From Heterodera schachtii (Eukaryota > Nematoda > Chromadorea > Rhabditida > Heteroderidae), in the NCBI GenBank assembly GCA_023374025.1, contig SIJG01000142.1, forward strand, positions 216,238 to 280,237: a stretch of 64,000 nucleotides of DNA, given 5' to 3'. Of this stretch, positions 11,635 through 22,600 are shown piece by piece. The notes beneath the pieces are model-generated. The model did not search any database. It was given only the letters and a program-made list of their open reading frames with translations, and was not told the origin of the DNA. The position numbers were made by a program, and so were the translations under genes. The stretch's first letter is position 1; every line of letters begins with the position of its first letter.

Positions 11635-13345
11635 CACCGAAAGCGCGAATTGCCAAATTTAACGATTTGCATTAATTTGGCCAGGGGAAAGGACCGGCAC
11701 AATCAATGACGAATTGCCAAATTTGACGATTTGCGTTGTTTGATCAGAGGAGAGGACCCGTACAGGCACAATTTGACACAGTGCCAAATTTGACGATTGG
11801 TTTTAATTTTGCCAGGGGACAAACCGGCACAGGCACAACCCGGCACAATGAATGACGAATTGCCAAAATTGACGATTTGCATTAATTTGGCCAGGGGAAA
11901 GACCGGCACAAGAATGACGAATTGCCAAATTTGACGATTGGCGTTGTTTGATCAGAGGAGAGGACCGGTACAGGCACAATCTGACACAGTGCCAAATTTG
12001 ACGATTGGTTTTAATTTTGCCAGGGGACAAACCGGCACAGGCACAACCCGGCACAATGAATGACGAATTGCCAAAATTGACGATTTGCATTAATTTGGCC
12101 AGGGGAAAGACCGGCACAAGAATGACGAATTGCCAAATTTGACGATTGGCGTTGTTTGATCAGAGGAGAGGACCGGTACAGGCACAATTTGACACAGTGC
12201 CAAATTTGACGATTGGTTTTAATTTTGCCAGGGGACAAACCGGCACAATGAATGACGAATTGCCAAATTTGACGATTGGCGTTGTTTGATCAGAGGAGAG
12301 GACCGGTACAGGCACAATTTGGCACAATGCCAAATTTGACGATTGGCGTTGTTTGATCAGAGGAGAGGACCGGTACAGGCACAATTTGACACAGTGCCAA
12401 ATTTGACGATTGGTTTTAATTTTGCCAGGGGACAAACCGGCACAATGAATGACGAATTGCCAAATTTGACGATTGGCGTTGTTTGATCAGAGGAGAGGAC
12501 CGGTACAGGCACAATTTGACACAGTGCCAAATTTGACGATTGGTTTTAATTTTGCCAGGGGACAAACCGGCACAATGAATGACGAATTGCCAAATTTGAC
12601 GATTGGCGTTGTTTGATCAGAGGAGAGGACCGGTACAGGCACAATTTGACACAGTGCCAAATTTGACGATTGGTTTTAATTTTGCCAGGGGACAAACCGG
12701 CACAGACACAACCCGGCACAATGAATGACGAATTGCCAAACTTGACGATTTGCATTATTTGGCCAGGGGAAAGACCGGCACAATCAATGACGAATTGCCA
12801 AATTTGACGATTGGCGTTGTTTGATCAGAGGAGAGGACCGGTACAGGCACAATTTGGCACAATGCCAAATTTGACGATTGGTTTTAATTTTGCCAGGGGA
12901 CAAACCGGCACAGGCACAACCCGGCACAATGAATGACGAATTGCCAAAATTGACGATTTGCATTAATTTGGCCAGGGGAAAGACCGGCACAAGAATGACG
13001 AATTGCCAAAATTGACGATTTGCATTAATTTGGCCAGGGGAAAGGACCGGCACAATCAATGACGAATTGCCAAATTTGACGATTTGCGTTGTTTGATCAG
13101 AGGAGAGGACCCGTACAGGCACAATTTGACACAGTGCCAAATTTGACGATTGGTTTTAATTTTGCCAGATGACAAACCGGCACAGACACAACCCGGCACA
13201 ATGAATGACGAATTGCCAAAATTGACGATTTGCATTAATTTGGCCAGGGGAAAGACCGGCACAATGAATGACGAATTGCCAAATTTGACGATTGGCGTTG
13301 TTTGACCAGAGAAGAGGATTGGCACAGGCACAACTCAGCACAATG
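11635..13345. repeat. minisatellite array, about 65-bp monomers, partly in 130-bp higher-order units
   Basis: Monomers share TGCCAAATTTGACGATT followed by a variable middle, then CCAGGGGA or CAGAGGAGAGGACCGG and GGCACAA. At least two monomer types (one with TTGGCCAGGGGAAAGACC, one with GTTTGATCAGAGGAGAGG) alternate. Identical phases recur at 12381, 12511 and 12641, giving an exact 130-base period. GCCAA...TTGGC within the monomer forms a small inverted repeat. Several minus-strand open frames run through the array in different frames and are by-products of the repeats. Confidence 0.9.
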
Positions 13346-13586
13346 TTCGAAATACTATAGCCAATTTAAGCCCCATAACTTCAAAATTTTCTTTATAAAT
13401 AGGGATTAGATTTTATGTTTTTCGTAAGAATTTATTTAAAATAATGTTTTTCACAGAAAAACAGGGGCAGTGTTGAAATTTTATTCTAAGAAAACAGCGG
13501 GAATTTTTTTTTGCTCTAATGATCATCACTTCTTTTATCGTATTTTTCTTTTTTATTTATTTTTTTCTAATAATTATGTTTTATAA

Positions 13587-13989
13587 GGGCGACCCGGACC
13601 GGCTCAGTTCGGCCCCAGCACGATTCGGCCCCAGCGGCTTTTTGGCTATAACTTTTTTCACTGTCAACCAAATTCAACATTCTTGGTATCATTCGAAAGC
13701 TCTTAACATGCTCTATTAGCCTGCTAAATTTCATTTCAAAAAAATTAGTCAATTTTGAACAAATTTATGGCCAAAAAGTTTTTAATTTTGGTTTTTTGAA
13801 CTCTTCTGACCATAACTTTTTTAAACCTTAACGAAATTTTTCAGAATTTTGCAGGCTAATAGAGGTCACTTAGAGCTTTCGAATGATACCAACAATGTTG
13901 AATTTGGTTGATAAAGAAAAAAGTTATAGCCAAAAAGCCGCTGGGGCCGAATCGTGCCGGGGCCGAACTGAGGTAGACCGGGACGACCC
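13587..13989. mobile_element. foldback element, about 403 bp
   Basis: The left end (GGGCGACCCGGACC, then CTCAGTTCGGCCCC) matches the reverse complement of the right end (GGGTCGTCCCGGTC, then CTCAGTTCGGCCCC). The inverted arms continue for about 150 bases, through GCGGCTTTTTGGCTATAAC and TTGGTATCATTCGAAAGCTC. There is no protein-coding capacity. The internal CATTCGAAAGCTC motif also occurs in other foldback families of this window. Confidence 0.75.
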
Positions 13990-14097
13990 AACAATTGGCA
14001 CACAGAGTTAAATGGGGAAACCATTTAAAAACATTTAAAAGGATTGAATTTAAATAATTTAAATTCAAAAATTTAAGCCTCCCATATTTCGGCGAAG

Positions 14098-14191
14098 GAG
14101 GAGCTGTACGACTTCAACAATTTAAAAATGAATGGAAATGCGCTCACCAAATCACAACAACAACAACAACAACAACAGCATACAACGAATG
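14098..14191 (+). CDS. isolated exon candidate with short poly-Gln
   Basis: After an AAG acceptor, an open stretch reads EELYDFNNLKMNGNALTKS and then eight glutamines, ending AATG before a GTAGAA donor. The composition is coding-like compared with the AT-rich surroundings. No partner exon in a compatible phase was found. Confidence 0.25.
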
Positions 14192-14607
14192 GTAGAAATG
14201 GGGGAAAATTTCTGTTTTTATATAAATTTCACAAAAATCACTTTTTTGGGTCGAGCAAATTATTTCAATGATGGACATCACAAAGCCGCACAAATTATTA
14301 CGAGAGCAAATTTTGTGATACATTTAAAAAATTTTTTTGTTTTAATTAAAAAGTGGGAAAATTTAATAATTTATTTTAAAATTCGGCTTTAGCTGTGATG
14401 TTATATTGTCAAAAAAATATATGCACAAAAATTGTTTAATTTATTAAGCCATTTAAATATTGCTCTTGCCTTTGAATTGTTTAATAAAATAATATAAAAA
14501 TTTTAGCAAGAAAAAATAATTTATATTTTTTTAATTTTATTTTTTCTTGAAAAAATTCCACTTTTCATTTTTGATTAATTTGAAATTTTAACACTGACAT
14601 TTTGCAG

Positions 14608-15285
14608 GCATTTTCAAATGATTATGTCAAGCAGAATTGCGCCGAGAAAATGCCAAATTTTGATTTATGCCCTTGCTTTTTCCACCATTTGAGACCGCTT
14701 GAAATTGGTCAGTAAAAATAGTTCAAATTTCCAACATTTTTGTTTTTGTAGTCATTTTGCGATTATTCTTTTACGCTGCTGATGGTGTCAACAATTGAAT
14801 TTTGTGTGCAAGTGGTGCCGAAGTCGGTCCGGTCAGCTACTGATGGCACAATATCGCGTAATTATTATTTGGCACTTAAGAAATACGTGTTTTTAATATG
14901 TTTTCGAAATCATTGAAAATTCAATTTTTTAAAATATTTGTTTTTGGATTTTTTTTTGCCGACTGAATCAATTTTCAATTTTTTAAAGAATTATTATTTT
15001 TTTATAGTCTTTGAGTTCGGCACTTTTTAAAGTTGGTTTAATTGTTTTAGCTTTGAACTTTCCCGCTTTTTCAAAATTATCTCTAACAATTCGATTCCAA
15101 TTAAATTAGCTAAATTATTATAAATTTGCTATGAATTAAAATATAATTTTTGTGATGGATTTATTAAAAAACTGAATATTGCAGGCATTTTGCTGATTTG
15201 TTACATGATTTGGCAAAAGATGGTGCTCAAAAGTGGTGCACTGAGAAAAATGGCGGATTTGGATTTATGCCGTTGCCAAAATTTG
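14608..15285 (+). CDS. pair of similar exon candidates
   Basis: Islands at 14608-14707 and 15185-15285 both start right after TTGCAG or ATTGCAG with GCATTTT and share GAGAAAA(A)TG...GATTTATGCC. This suggests an exon duplication. With donors GTCAGT and GTTGGT their phases fit (1 into 1). The predicted peptides (SNDYVKQNCAEKMPNFDLCP; KMADLDLCRCQNL) are not recognised. A third island near 14780-14865 lies between them. No start or stop could be assigned. Confidence 0.2.
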
Positions 15286-15299
15286 GTTGGTTTTAAAAT

Positions 15300-17330
15300 G
15301 TTTTTGAACTAAAAAAAAAAAAATTAAAAAAAATTAAATTTCAATAATTGAGCCCTCGCTTTTTTTGAGAAAGAAGTTGATTTTTTTAAATTCTTATAAA
15401 ACAAAACTAAACATAAAAATTGAGCATAAACGAAGTGACATTTTTGCTTTTTGCCTTATGAGTATGAAATGTTACATTCTCATTCCTTCAGATTTTATAA
15501 CATTTATTTTCATAATGTTTTTTTTTGTCCAATTTGTCCATTAGTCAGAAGCATTTGGGATTTTGAATGTGGCGGCGTAAATTTATTTCTCCATTTCAAT
15601 ATTTTTTTTGCTCATTTATTATTCATTTAATTATTCCTCCACAACCAATTAATTATCAATCCCACACTATCAGTGAGATTTGATGTTTGCTGACCTGACC
15701 TAATTGGTCAATTAGAATACCTATTCCATAAAATGCGTCGGTTTGGGTGGAGTTGTGTCCATCCGATTTCCCGTTTCAATAATAATCATATTGTACTGAT
15801 CACAATTTCGTGATCCATTTATTCATTTGTCATTCGTCTATCCACAAATCACTAATTTGGAGAATCCATTTAAATTCTGATTGATCATGGTTCCGCGGCA
15901 CGGAATTCAGACTTTTTTGGGCCTTGGAATTTAAAGTTGAAATTTTCGGTTTTTTCGAGAAACCGTATTTACGATGAAAAAGTTGGAAAATTAATTTGTT
16001 TTTATTCTTTTTTTATTTTGTTTTACATTAGCTTAATAAAAACTAAATATTTTTTTCTATTTTTTCTAATCTTTTAAATTTCTTGCTTTTTTGGGTCATC
16101 TTAATTCCAATTTCCTAAAAATTTAAGGCCCTTGTAATGACATCCATCCCTGTTACATGATGCCATATTTTGAATCATTATAATGTTTTGATCATTTTTG
16201 TTTGCTCTTACCATGCTTTATCATTTTTTGAACCCTTTTTTTTGGCGGGGAATGACCTCTCCCGACTGTCCCTCGTTTTTCTTTTTTCCACATTTATTCA
16301 TTGTCCTTCTTCGATCAACTTTGAGTTTCAATTTCGAAGAGTGAAAATATTATCTATTATTTATTTTTTCAAAATGAGTCTTTTTGAACTCAAATTAGGC
16401 AATTAAAAAATTTCCACTTGACATCCATGATTTGAGCATTAAAAAAACATTTTTTTTCTAATGAGCAAATTAATTTTTGCTTTTTTTATATTATTTTGCA
16501 TAATTTTTGAATAGGTTCCGAAAACCTAGCATTCACTCCTTTTTGGTGGTTTTGCCAATTTTACTGTTTTTCATTTAAATGTCTTATTATTGGCCCTTTA
16601 CAATGGGCACTTTTACAAATTGATCTCAATGTTTCTTCGTCGTTTCGATGTTTTATAATTTTGCATTTTTTTTGCCAAAGAAAAATTCTTAATGAATTTT
16701 TTCAGTATTTTCTTTTTCTTTTTTCTGCTCAACTTCAACTCGGTTCAACCATGTGGTTGGCTTAAAAAAGGGTCCACAACGGTGATTCGAAGGCCATTTT
16801 GGACAAACTCGGCAAGTTACAATGGCCTGGTCAGTAAATGAATAATTTTTAATTTTATTTAATCTAAATTATCGTGACATGATAATTCGTCAAAAGGGTA
16901 CTTGTTTTTTAATTTTAATTTTTATGCATTGTTTTGTATGAGTTGCTTTTGACCCCATCTTCGTGGTGTGGCACATGGGGAATTAATATTTGGGGACCGC
17001 TCTTTAGGAATTCATTTTAACTCCAATTGGCAAAGTTTTTAATTAAATTAATGTCAATCATTGGAAGGCAAGCATTATTTTTTTTTAAATATATTTTTTT
17101 AAGTTAAATTATTATTTTTTTAATTTAAAATATTTTTGTTTTTTAAATTTTTTTTAATATAGTTTTTAGGTTAAATTATTTTTTAATTTTTTTGTTTTTT
17201 TACTTTTTTATTTTTTATTCAGTGGTCCTTGATAAAAACTTTGCAACTGTCATTTGATAAAGTTTTGCTTATTTCTCCTTTTGTACGGGTTGTTAGGAGG
17301 TTGTTCTGCCAATGGTCCCATTTCATACCA
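15300..17330. other. AT-rich region without a recognised gene
   Basis: Mostly T-rich non-coding sequence. A coding-like island at 16750-16830 with a GTCAGT donor could be an exon but is too short to judge. No repeats of the families listed elsewhere were seen. Confidence 0.35.
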
Positions 17331-17343
17331 TTAGAACGCAACG

Positions 17344-17523
17344 ATGACCGAGCAGCACTTTGGCATTAATTGCATTGACCTCGAATTGCCGATGCACATT
17401 TCTCAATTTACCATTAACGTCTCGGCATCTCTTTTGATCTATCGTGTGCAATGTTTCTTAAAGAACGGGACCTTGACAACTCCCGGACAATTATCTTCAA
17501 GTAGCAAAGCGTTGGCAACTTGA
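17344..17523 (+). CDS. short open frame, possible exon, 59 codons
   Basis: An ATG-to-TGA frame of balanced base composition (start MTEQHFGINCIDLELPMHIS) lies in otherwise AT-rich DNA, about 0.7 kb upstream of the VWA-like exons and on the same strand. It could be an upstream exon of that gene. No domain recognised. Confidence 0.2.
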   Translation: MTEQHFGINCIDLELPMHISQFTINVSASLLIYRVQCFLKNGTLTTPGQLSSSSKALAT

Positions 17524-18265
17524 AGCCTGTGAAATGGTTCCTACAGTCATGCGATGCAAAAAGTAGAGTGATTCTCTTGTTAGCCGACATTTTTGACAGA
17601 ATTTTGCGGATGATTAGTTAACAAAAAATGATGAAATTAATAAATAATTTATAATGAAAACGTGGCAGCAGGGCATACTGTATGCTCTGGGGATGGCAGA
17701 TTTGCTCGTTCTTATAAAATTTTTCCAAAATTAAAATCAGCTTTTTAATTGAGCAAAATTATAAATGAAAAAATAAAAAGAAATTAAAAATTACAAATAT
17801 GTAACCAAAAAATATTTTTAAGGCATTTATAAAAAAAGAAACCCTTTTTACGAATAAATTGTCCAGAAGTGTAAATTTGTTTATATGGGTTTTTAATTTT
17901 GTATTTTACCAATTGTTTATTAAATTTATCATTTTCTAATCATACGTAAATTCATTTGCATATGTCGGTCCTAAAATGCTTCACTACGATTAGGTAAAAT
18001 CTCTTTTCAAATGACGTTTATTTAGATCCTCTGAACTTGTTGGGTGTTTTGTTGGCAACAAATTGCCCATAACTCATGGTCAAATTTTCGCGCTTTGCCG
18101 CCGACATCTTGGGAAGTCTCGTTTTGCGGCGGGTTTTCGAATTCAACACTGTTCCAGACGCTGTCCAGAACAAAATAAAATTATAATCGAATCGACCTTG
18201 GATTTTTCTTTTACCAAAAAAAAGTGATTTATAAAAAAAATAATAATATTATTTCCTTAATTAAG

Positions 18266-19542
18266 ATTTGCAATAACTCGAACTTTCCCACTCAACATTA
18301 ACGCGGTTGAAACAGCAAAAAAACGAATTCCTATTTTCTTAATTGATTTTGGAAACAAACTGGATCAAAGTGCACTCCGAGAAAAAACTGATGGCATTGA
18401 GGTGCTAACGGATAAGGACAAAGAGGTGAATAAATTTTAAATAAATTTAAGTATTTATTTTATTAATCAGAACTTTGTGGGGAAAATTAGGGTTTTTAAT
18501 TATGGTTCGTGTCGTGACCTACAAAAAACATAGGTCTGATCTGGTATATGCAATTTGGAAAAATCAAAAATTCAATTTTTTGAATTTAAACTAATGGTTT
18601 ATAACTTAATCAAAAAAGGTGATACTGTGCTTTGTCCCTCCCTTTTTTTAAATTTTTTATTCCGAATCACGGACTCGAATTCGACAAAAAGTCGAAACAT
18701 TTCGAATTTTCGTTTTTAGTCGAAATGGTTTAAATGATCTTTTATTTGAGCATTAATGAATTTAACTTCGTTTTCATGTATTTAAACAAAATTTTAGCAA
18801 AAAATGTGAAATTCGAAAAATTTTGTTTTCGACTTTTTGTTTCGAATCCGAGTCCGGGATTCGGAGTTGGTCGAAATAGGTGCCGGATTCGTGATCAGCG
18901 ACCCCGAAAACACTTGTAAAAATGTTTTAACGACCATTTTTATGTAATTATCTATTTAATAAACATGAACCGAAATTAAATGCTGTTTCGTTTAATGAAT
19001 TTTGTGCCTCCTCAACTGTTATAGCAAGCTTAATGAATTAATATTAGTGTAAATATGAGTGATTAAGGATACAATCGGCGCAATTTTACCTTCCATCGTT
19101 CGTCTACCCGAAAATGGGTGCAGAACAAAGTCGCTGCACTTCATCCCTCCCGCAGATACTTACACACGTGTCTTTTTCCAATTGGCTCAAAGTGGCGTTT
19201 CGGTCCTCGTTAATCGTGAAAAGGACGTGCAGCGATATGAAAATAACCCTAACATTGTAAAGCTTTGAAAATATAATATTTTTAATATAAAAATTACATT
19301 TCAAAATAATAATTTTCGGAATTTATTTATTTTCCTTTTCATTGATTTGGGTAATGTGGTTTTTTTTGCATGTTCCAATGCCCTTTTGCATTTAGACCTC
19401 ACCATCACGCTGCGACGTGTTAGGAGACGATTGCCAACCAACCCGGGAGTTGTTACTCAAGGCTGAGCAACTTCTTGAGTGCTGTTCACCCTCCAAACAT
19501 TACCCGTGTACATGTGGCCGTCGTTCCCCACGCGTTCCATTA
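18266..19542 (+). CDS. VWA-like extracellular protein (three exons, ends unknown)
   Basis: Exons 18266-18425, 19068-19256 and 19396-19542 are all open and join in phase 0. Exon 1 contains KKRIPIFLIDFGNKLDQSAL and EVLTDKDKE, which fits the last strand and helix of a von Willebrand A domain. Exon 2 continues with GAILPSIVRLPENGC and a probable beta-sandwich (TRVFFQLAQSGVSVLVNRE) such as often follows VWA domains in extracellular proteins. Exon 3 has six Cys (DVLGDDC, LLECC, YPCTCGRR). The metal-binding part of a VWA domain should lie upstream and was not found. The family call comes from pattern resemblance only. The intron between exons 1 and 2 holds a stutter repeat. Exon 3 has an alternative donor at 19523 whose phase would fit the first astacin exon, so a shared transcript cannot be excluded. 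Confidence 0.4.
18655..18915. repeat. stutter repeat, words TTCGACTTTTTG and GATTCGGAG
   Basis: GACTCGAATTCGACAAAAAG and its inverse, with TCGAAAC and TCGAAATGG words, form an imperfect foldback with arms at about 18660-18730 and 18815-18880. It ends GTGATCAGCGACCCCGAAAA, a tail also found near 36.6 and 58.0 kb. Confidence 0.5.
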
Positions 19543-19654
19543 GTGTGTTTATATTAATTATTTAATCTCAATCATATTTAAAATATGAAAATTTTAATTT
19601 TCAGGGTAAGTGTTCTCAATCACACTCCATGGTGAAAATTGCTTTTTAAATCAG

Positions 19655-22600
19655 AATCAATTGCGGACATCAGCAAAAGAAAGGGCGACCCATTGCAAGC
19701 TGATGACGTTTTGTACACAAAGGAAGATGCGCAGGAAATGTTTGACGAATTTTTTGCAGGTAAAAATGAGCTATGATATTACAAATCTAGTTTTTATGGT
19801 AAAAATTTTTCAAAATTATTTTATGAAATTAAAAATTATTATATATTTTTTACTTTTTAGCATTTTTTCCTACATTTTTTTACATTTTTTGAGGATTTTT
19901 TAAGGAAACTTATATTAAATTTGAGAAATTTTTTAAGTTTGAGTTTAGTGAAAATTTAAAAATTTATTTTTCTACATATTCGTATATTTTGGTACCAAAT
20001 TTTGAACCCCTTTTATATATATTTTTGGCAGACCTAATAAATATTATTTATTATATTATTTTACCAAAATACTCAATTTTAATTTAATGTTTTTTAAAAT
20101 TTTGTTCAAAGCGTGCTCACAATGCTACCCATCACTGGCAAGGGCAGAACGACGTCGACAGAAAAGACAAGCCAAGCCAAAACTCAACAAATGGACAAAA
20201 TTCCCGATCCCAGTCAAATTCAGTTCAGTGATTCATTTTACTAAATATAATTTTTGGTTGCTAATTTATGTTTTAGCGCAAAAAAATCCGCGTGAATACA
20301 TTGCCGCGATTCAAGAAGGAAACAAATTGATTAGGTAAGTCATAAATGCAAATTTTGAAGAAAATTTTTTTTGTCATATTTTGTCTAAAACGCTTTTTCT
20401 CTTCTATGAATTTTTTTTGTTTTAATTTATGTGAAATTTTGAATTATCACTATTAGTCGGTTGAATTACTTAATCATTCGTAATGGGTAAAGTTTTTTTT
20501 TTATTTGACAATATATTTAAAACCATATATTCGCTCTGTTAGCAAACTTCACGCAAAAATAGACTTTTGCCATTTTTTGCAGCTCATACGCCTTTTTTGG
20601 GGAACAGGACAAAATCACGCCGCCGAAATCCCGCCGCCGAAATCCCGCCGGCCGAAATCCCGCCGAGACAAAATCCCGCCGCCGAAATCACGCCGGCCGA
20701 AATCACGCCGGGACAAAATCACGCCACTAGAAATTTTTATTAAACCTAGAATTTTTTCAAAAAAAAAATCTTAGAAAATTTTTTTATAAGAAAATTTAGA
20801 GAAAAAAAAGATTTAGAAAAATTTTCAGAGATTTTTTTGAAATTTTATGAAAAATACTAAGTTTTTTCCGAAAACTTTCCAAAAAAATTTAATTTTTCGT
20901 GAAAATTTCTTATAAAAAATTTTCTAAGATTTTTTTCTTGAAAAAATTCTAAGTTTGAAAAAATTTTTAAAAATTTCTAGCGGCGTGATTTTGTCCCGGC
21001 GTGATTTCGGCGGCGGGATTTTGTCTCGGCGGGATTTCGGCCGGCGTTATTTCGGCCGGCGTGATTTCGGCGGCGGGATTTCGGCGGCGTGATTTCGGCG
21101 GCGTGATTTTGGGGTGCTCCCCCTTTTTTGACTGTTACTTTTTTCAGTAAGCACACATGCGTAAAATTTACCACCGATCTGAGAAACAATCCAACCGCTG
21201 GGATAACTGTGGTTGACGATGGGGACACGTGGTCAAAAGTCGGGAAGAAAGGAGGATGGCAACAACTGTCCCTGGGGCAACGAAATGTATGTAAAAATAA
21301 ACACAAGCGAGAAGAAATTCCTAATTCACTAACAAATTAATTTCTTAAAAATGGTAAAGGAATTTTGGAGCCTTGTAATTAATATATGCGATCCGCAATT
21401 TTGCCGATGGGACGGACGATAATAATTGGCTATTATTTTGTTTTTTGACAGCCTGGAACCGTTGTGCATGAGCTCTTGCATGCAATTGGTATCCACCATG
21501 AACACCAACGTAATGATGCGCGCAATTTCATCAAATTTGTAACAGACACAAAAGATGACGTATTTATTTTAATATAACAAAAAAATGCTTTTCTATTAAA
21601 GGATTGGAAAGCAAATTTCGAGCCCAAAAATACGACCGAAAACTTTGGGTTTGCTTACGACTTTGCATCGGTCATGCATTATCGTACCCGACTAAGAAAA
21701 AATAGGTAATGGAAAATATTTTTAAGTTTAAATTAATTTTTAATTTCACATTTTGTTTTTTATTTTTTTGTTTTTTTATCCACTCCCCCCCCCCCCTTCA
21801 GTTTAAAAGGCATGGTCACCCTCAACCGTTTTTACATGCGTACAACTGGGCAGAGGGAAAGGCCAACATTCAAAGATCTTGCATTAATCAACCGCATTTA
21901 TTGCAATGGTAAATGAAATGTAAAAAAAAAAAACAATTTTAAATTTCCAGACAAGTGTAAACGGGTCCCCAACAAATGCCAAAATGGCGGTTACTTGAAT
22001 CCATTAAAATGTTGGCAGTGCCTTTGTCCCGTTGGCTTTGGTGGAATTCATTGCGAATTTTTGCAAAGTGTTTATAATACAATGAGAAATAATTCAATAA
22101 ATCAATTAATATTTAATATTAAATTTTAGCAAATAATTTCATTTTTATTTCTTAATTGAAAATTTAAAAACAAAATTAAATGATCAAACTTACTGAGTAA
22201 ATGCTATTCTGACTATTTTTTCAAAAAAAACATACATTCAGAGGGGAATTGCGAGGATTTGGCTAATCCGAGCGAATTGCAAGCGGATTGGCAAACGCGC
22301 GTGTTGAAGCCCAGAGTGAGATGTGTTGGTCCCCCGCCGTGCACCTGTTTTTGGCGAATTAAGGCAAATTTAACAGGAATTAAATTTTAATTGATGGATA
22401 AAACAAAAAAAAAACATTATTTTGGCCCAAATTTTTCATAGGCCAAGGACGGAAACAAACTCAGCATAAAAATGATACGATTGGACGCAACGGCACTCAG
22501 CTGCAGCGAGCCCTGTGGCGTTTTTCGCATCGAAATCAAATTCCGAAAGGACAAGCGCGCAAGTGGTAAAAAATGGAATAATTTGTTTCGGGATTCAAAT

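Noticed and set aside
11703..13341. Series of minus-strand open frames with repeats such as SPGKIKTNRQIW
   Set aside because: They are the translated minisatellite; frame changes from unit to unit and no start, signal peptide or end is conserved.
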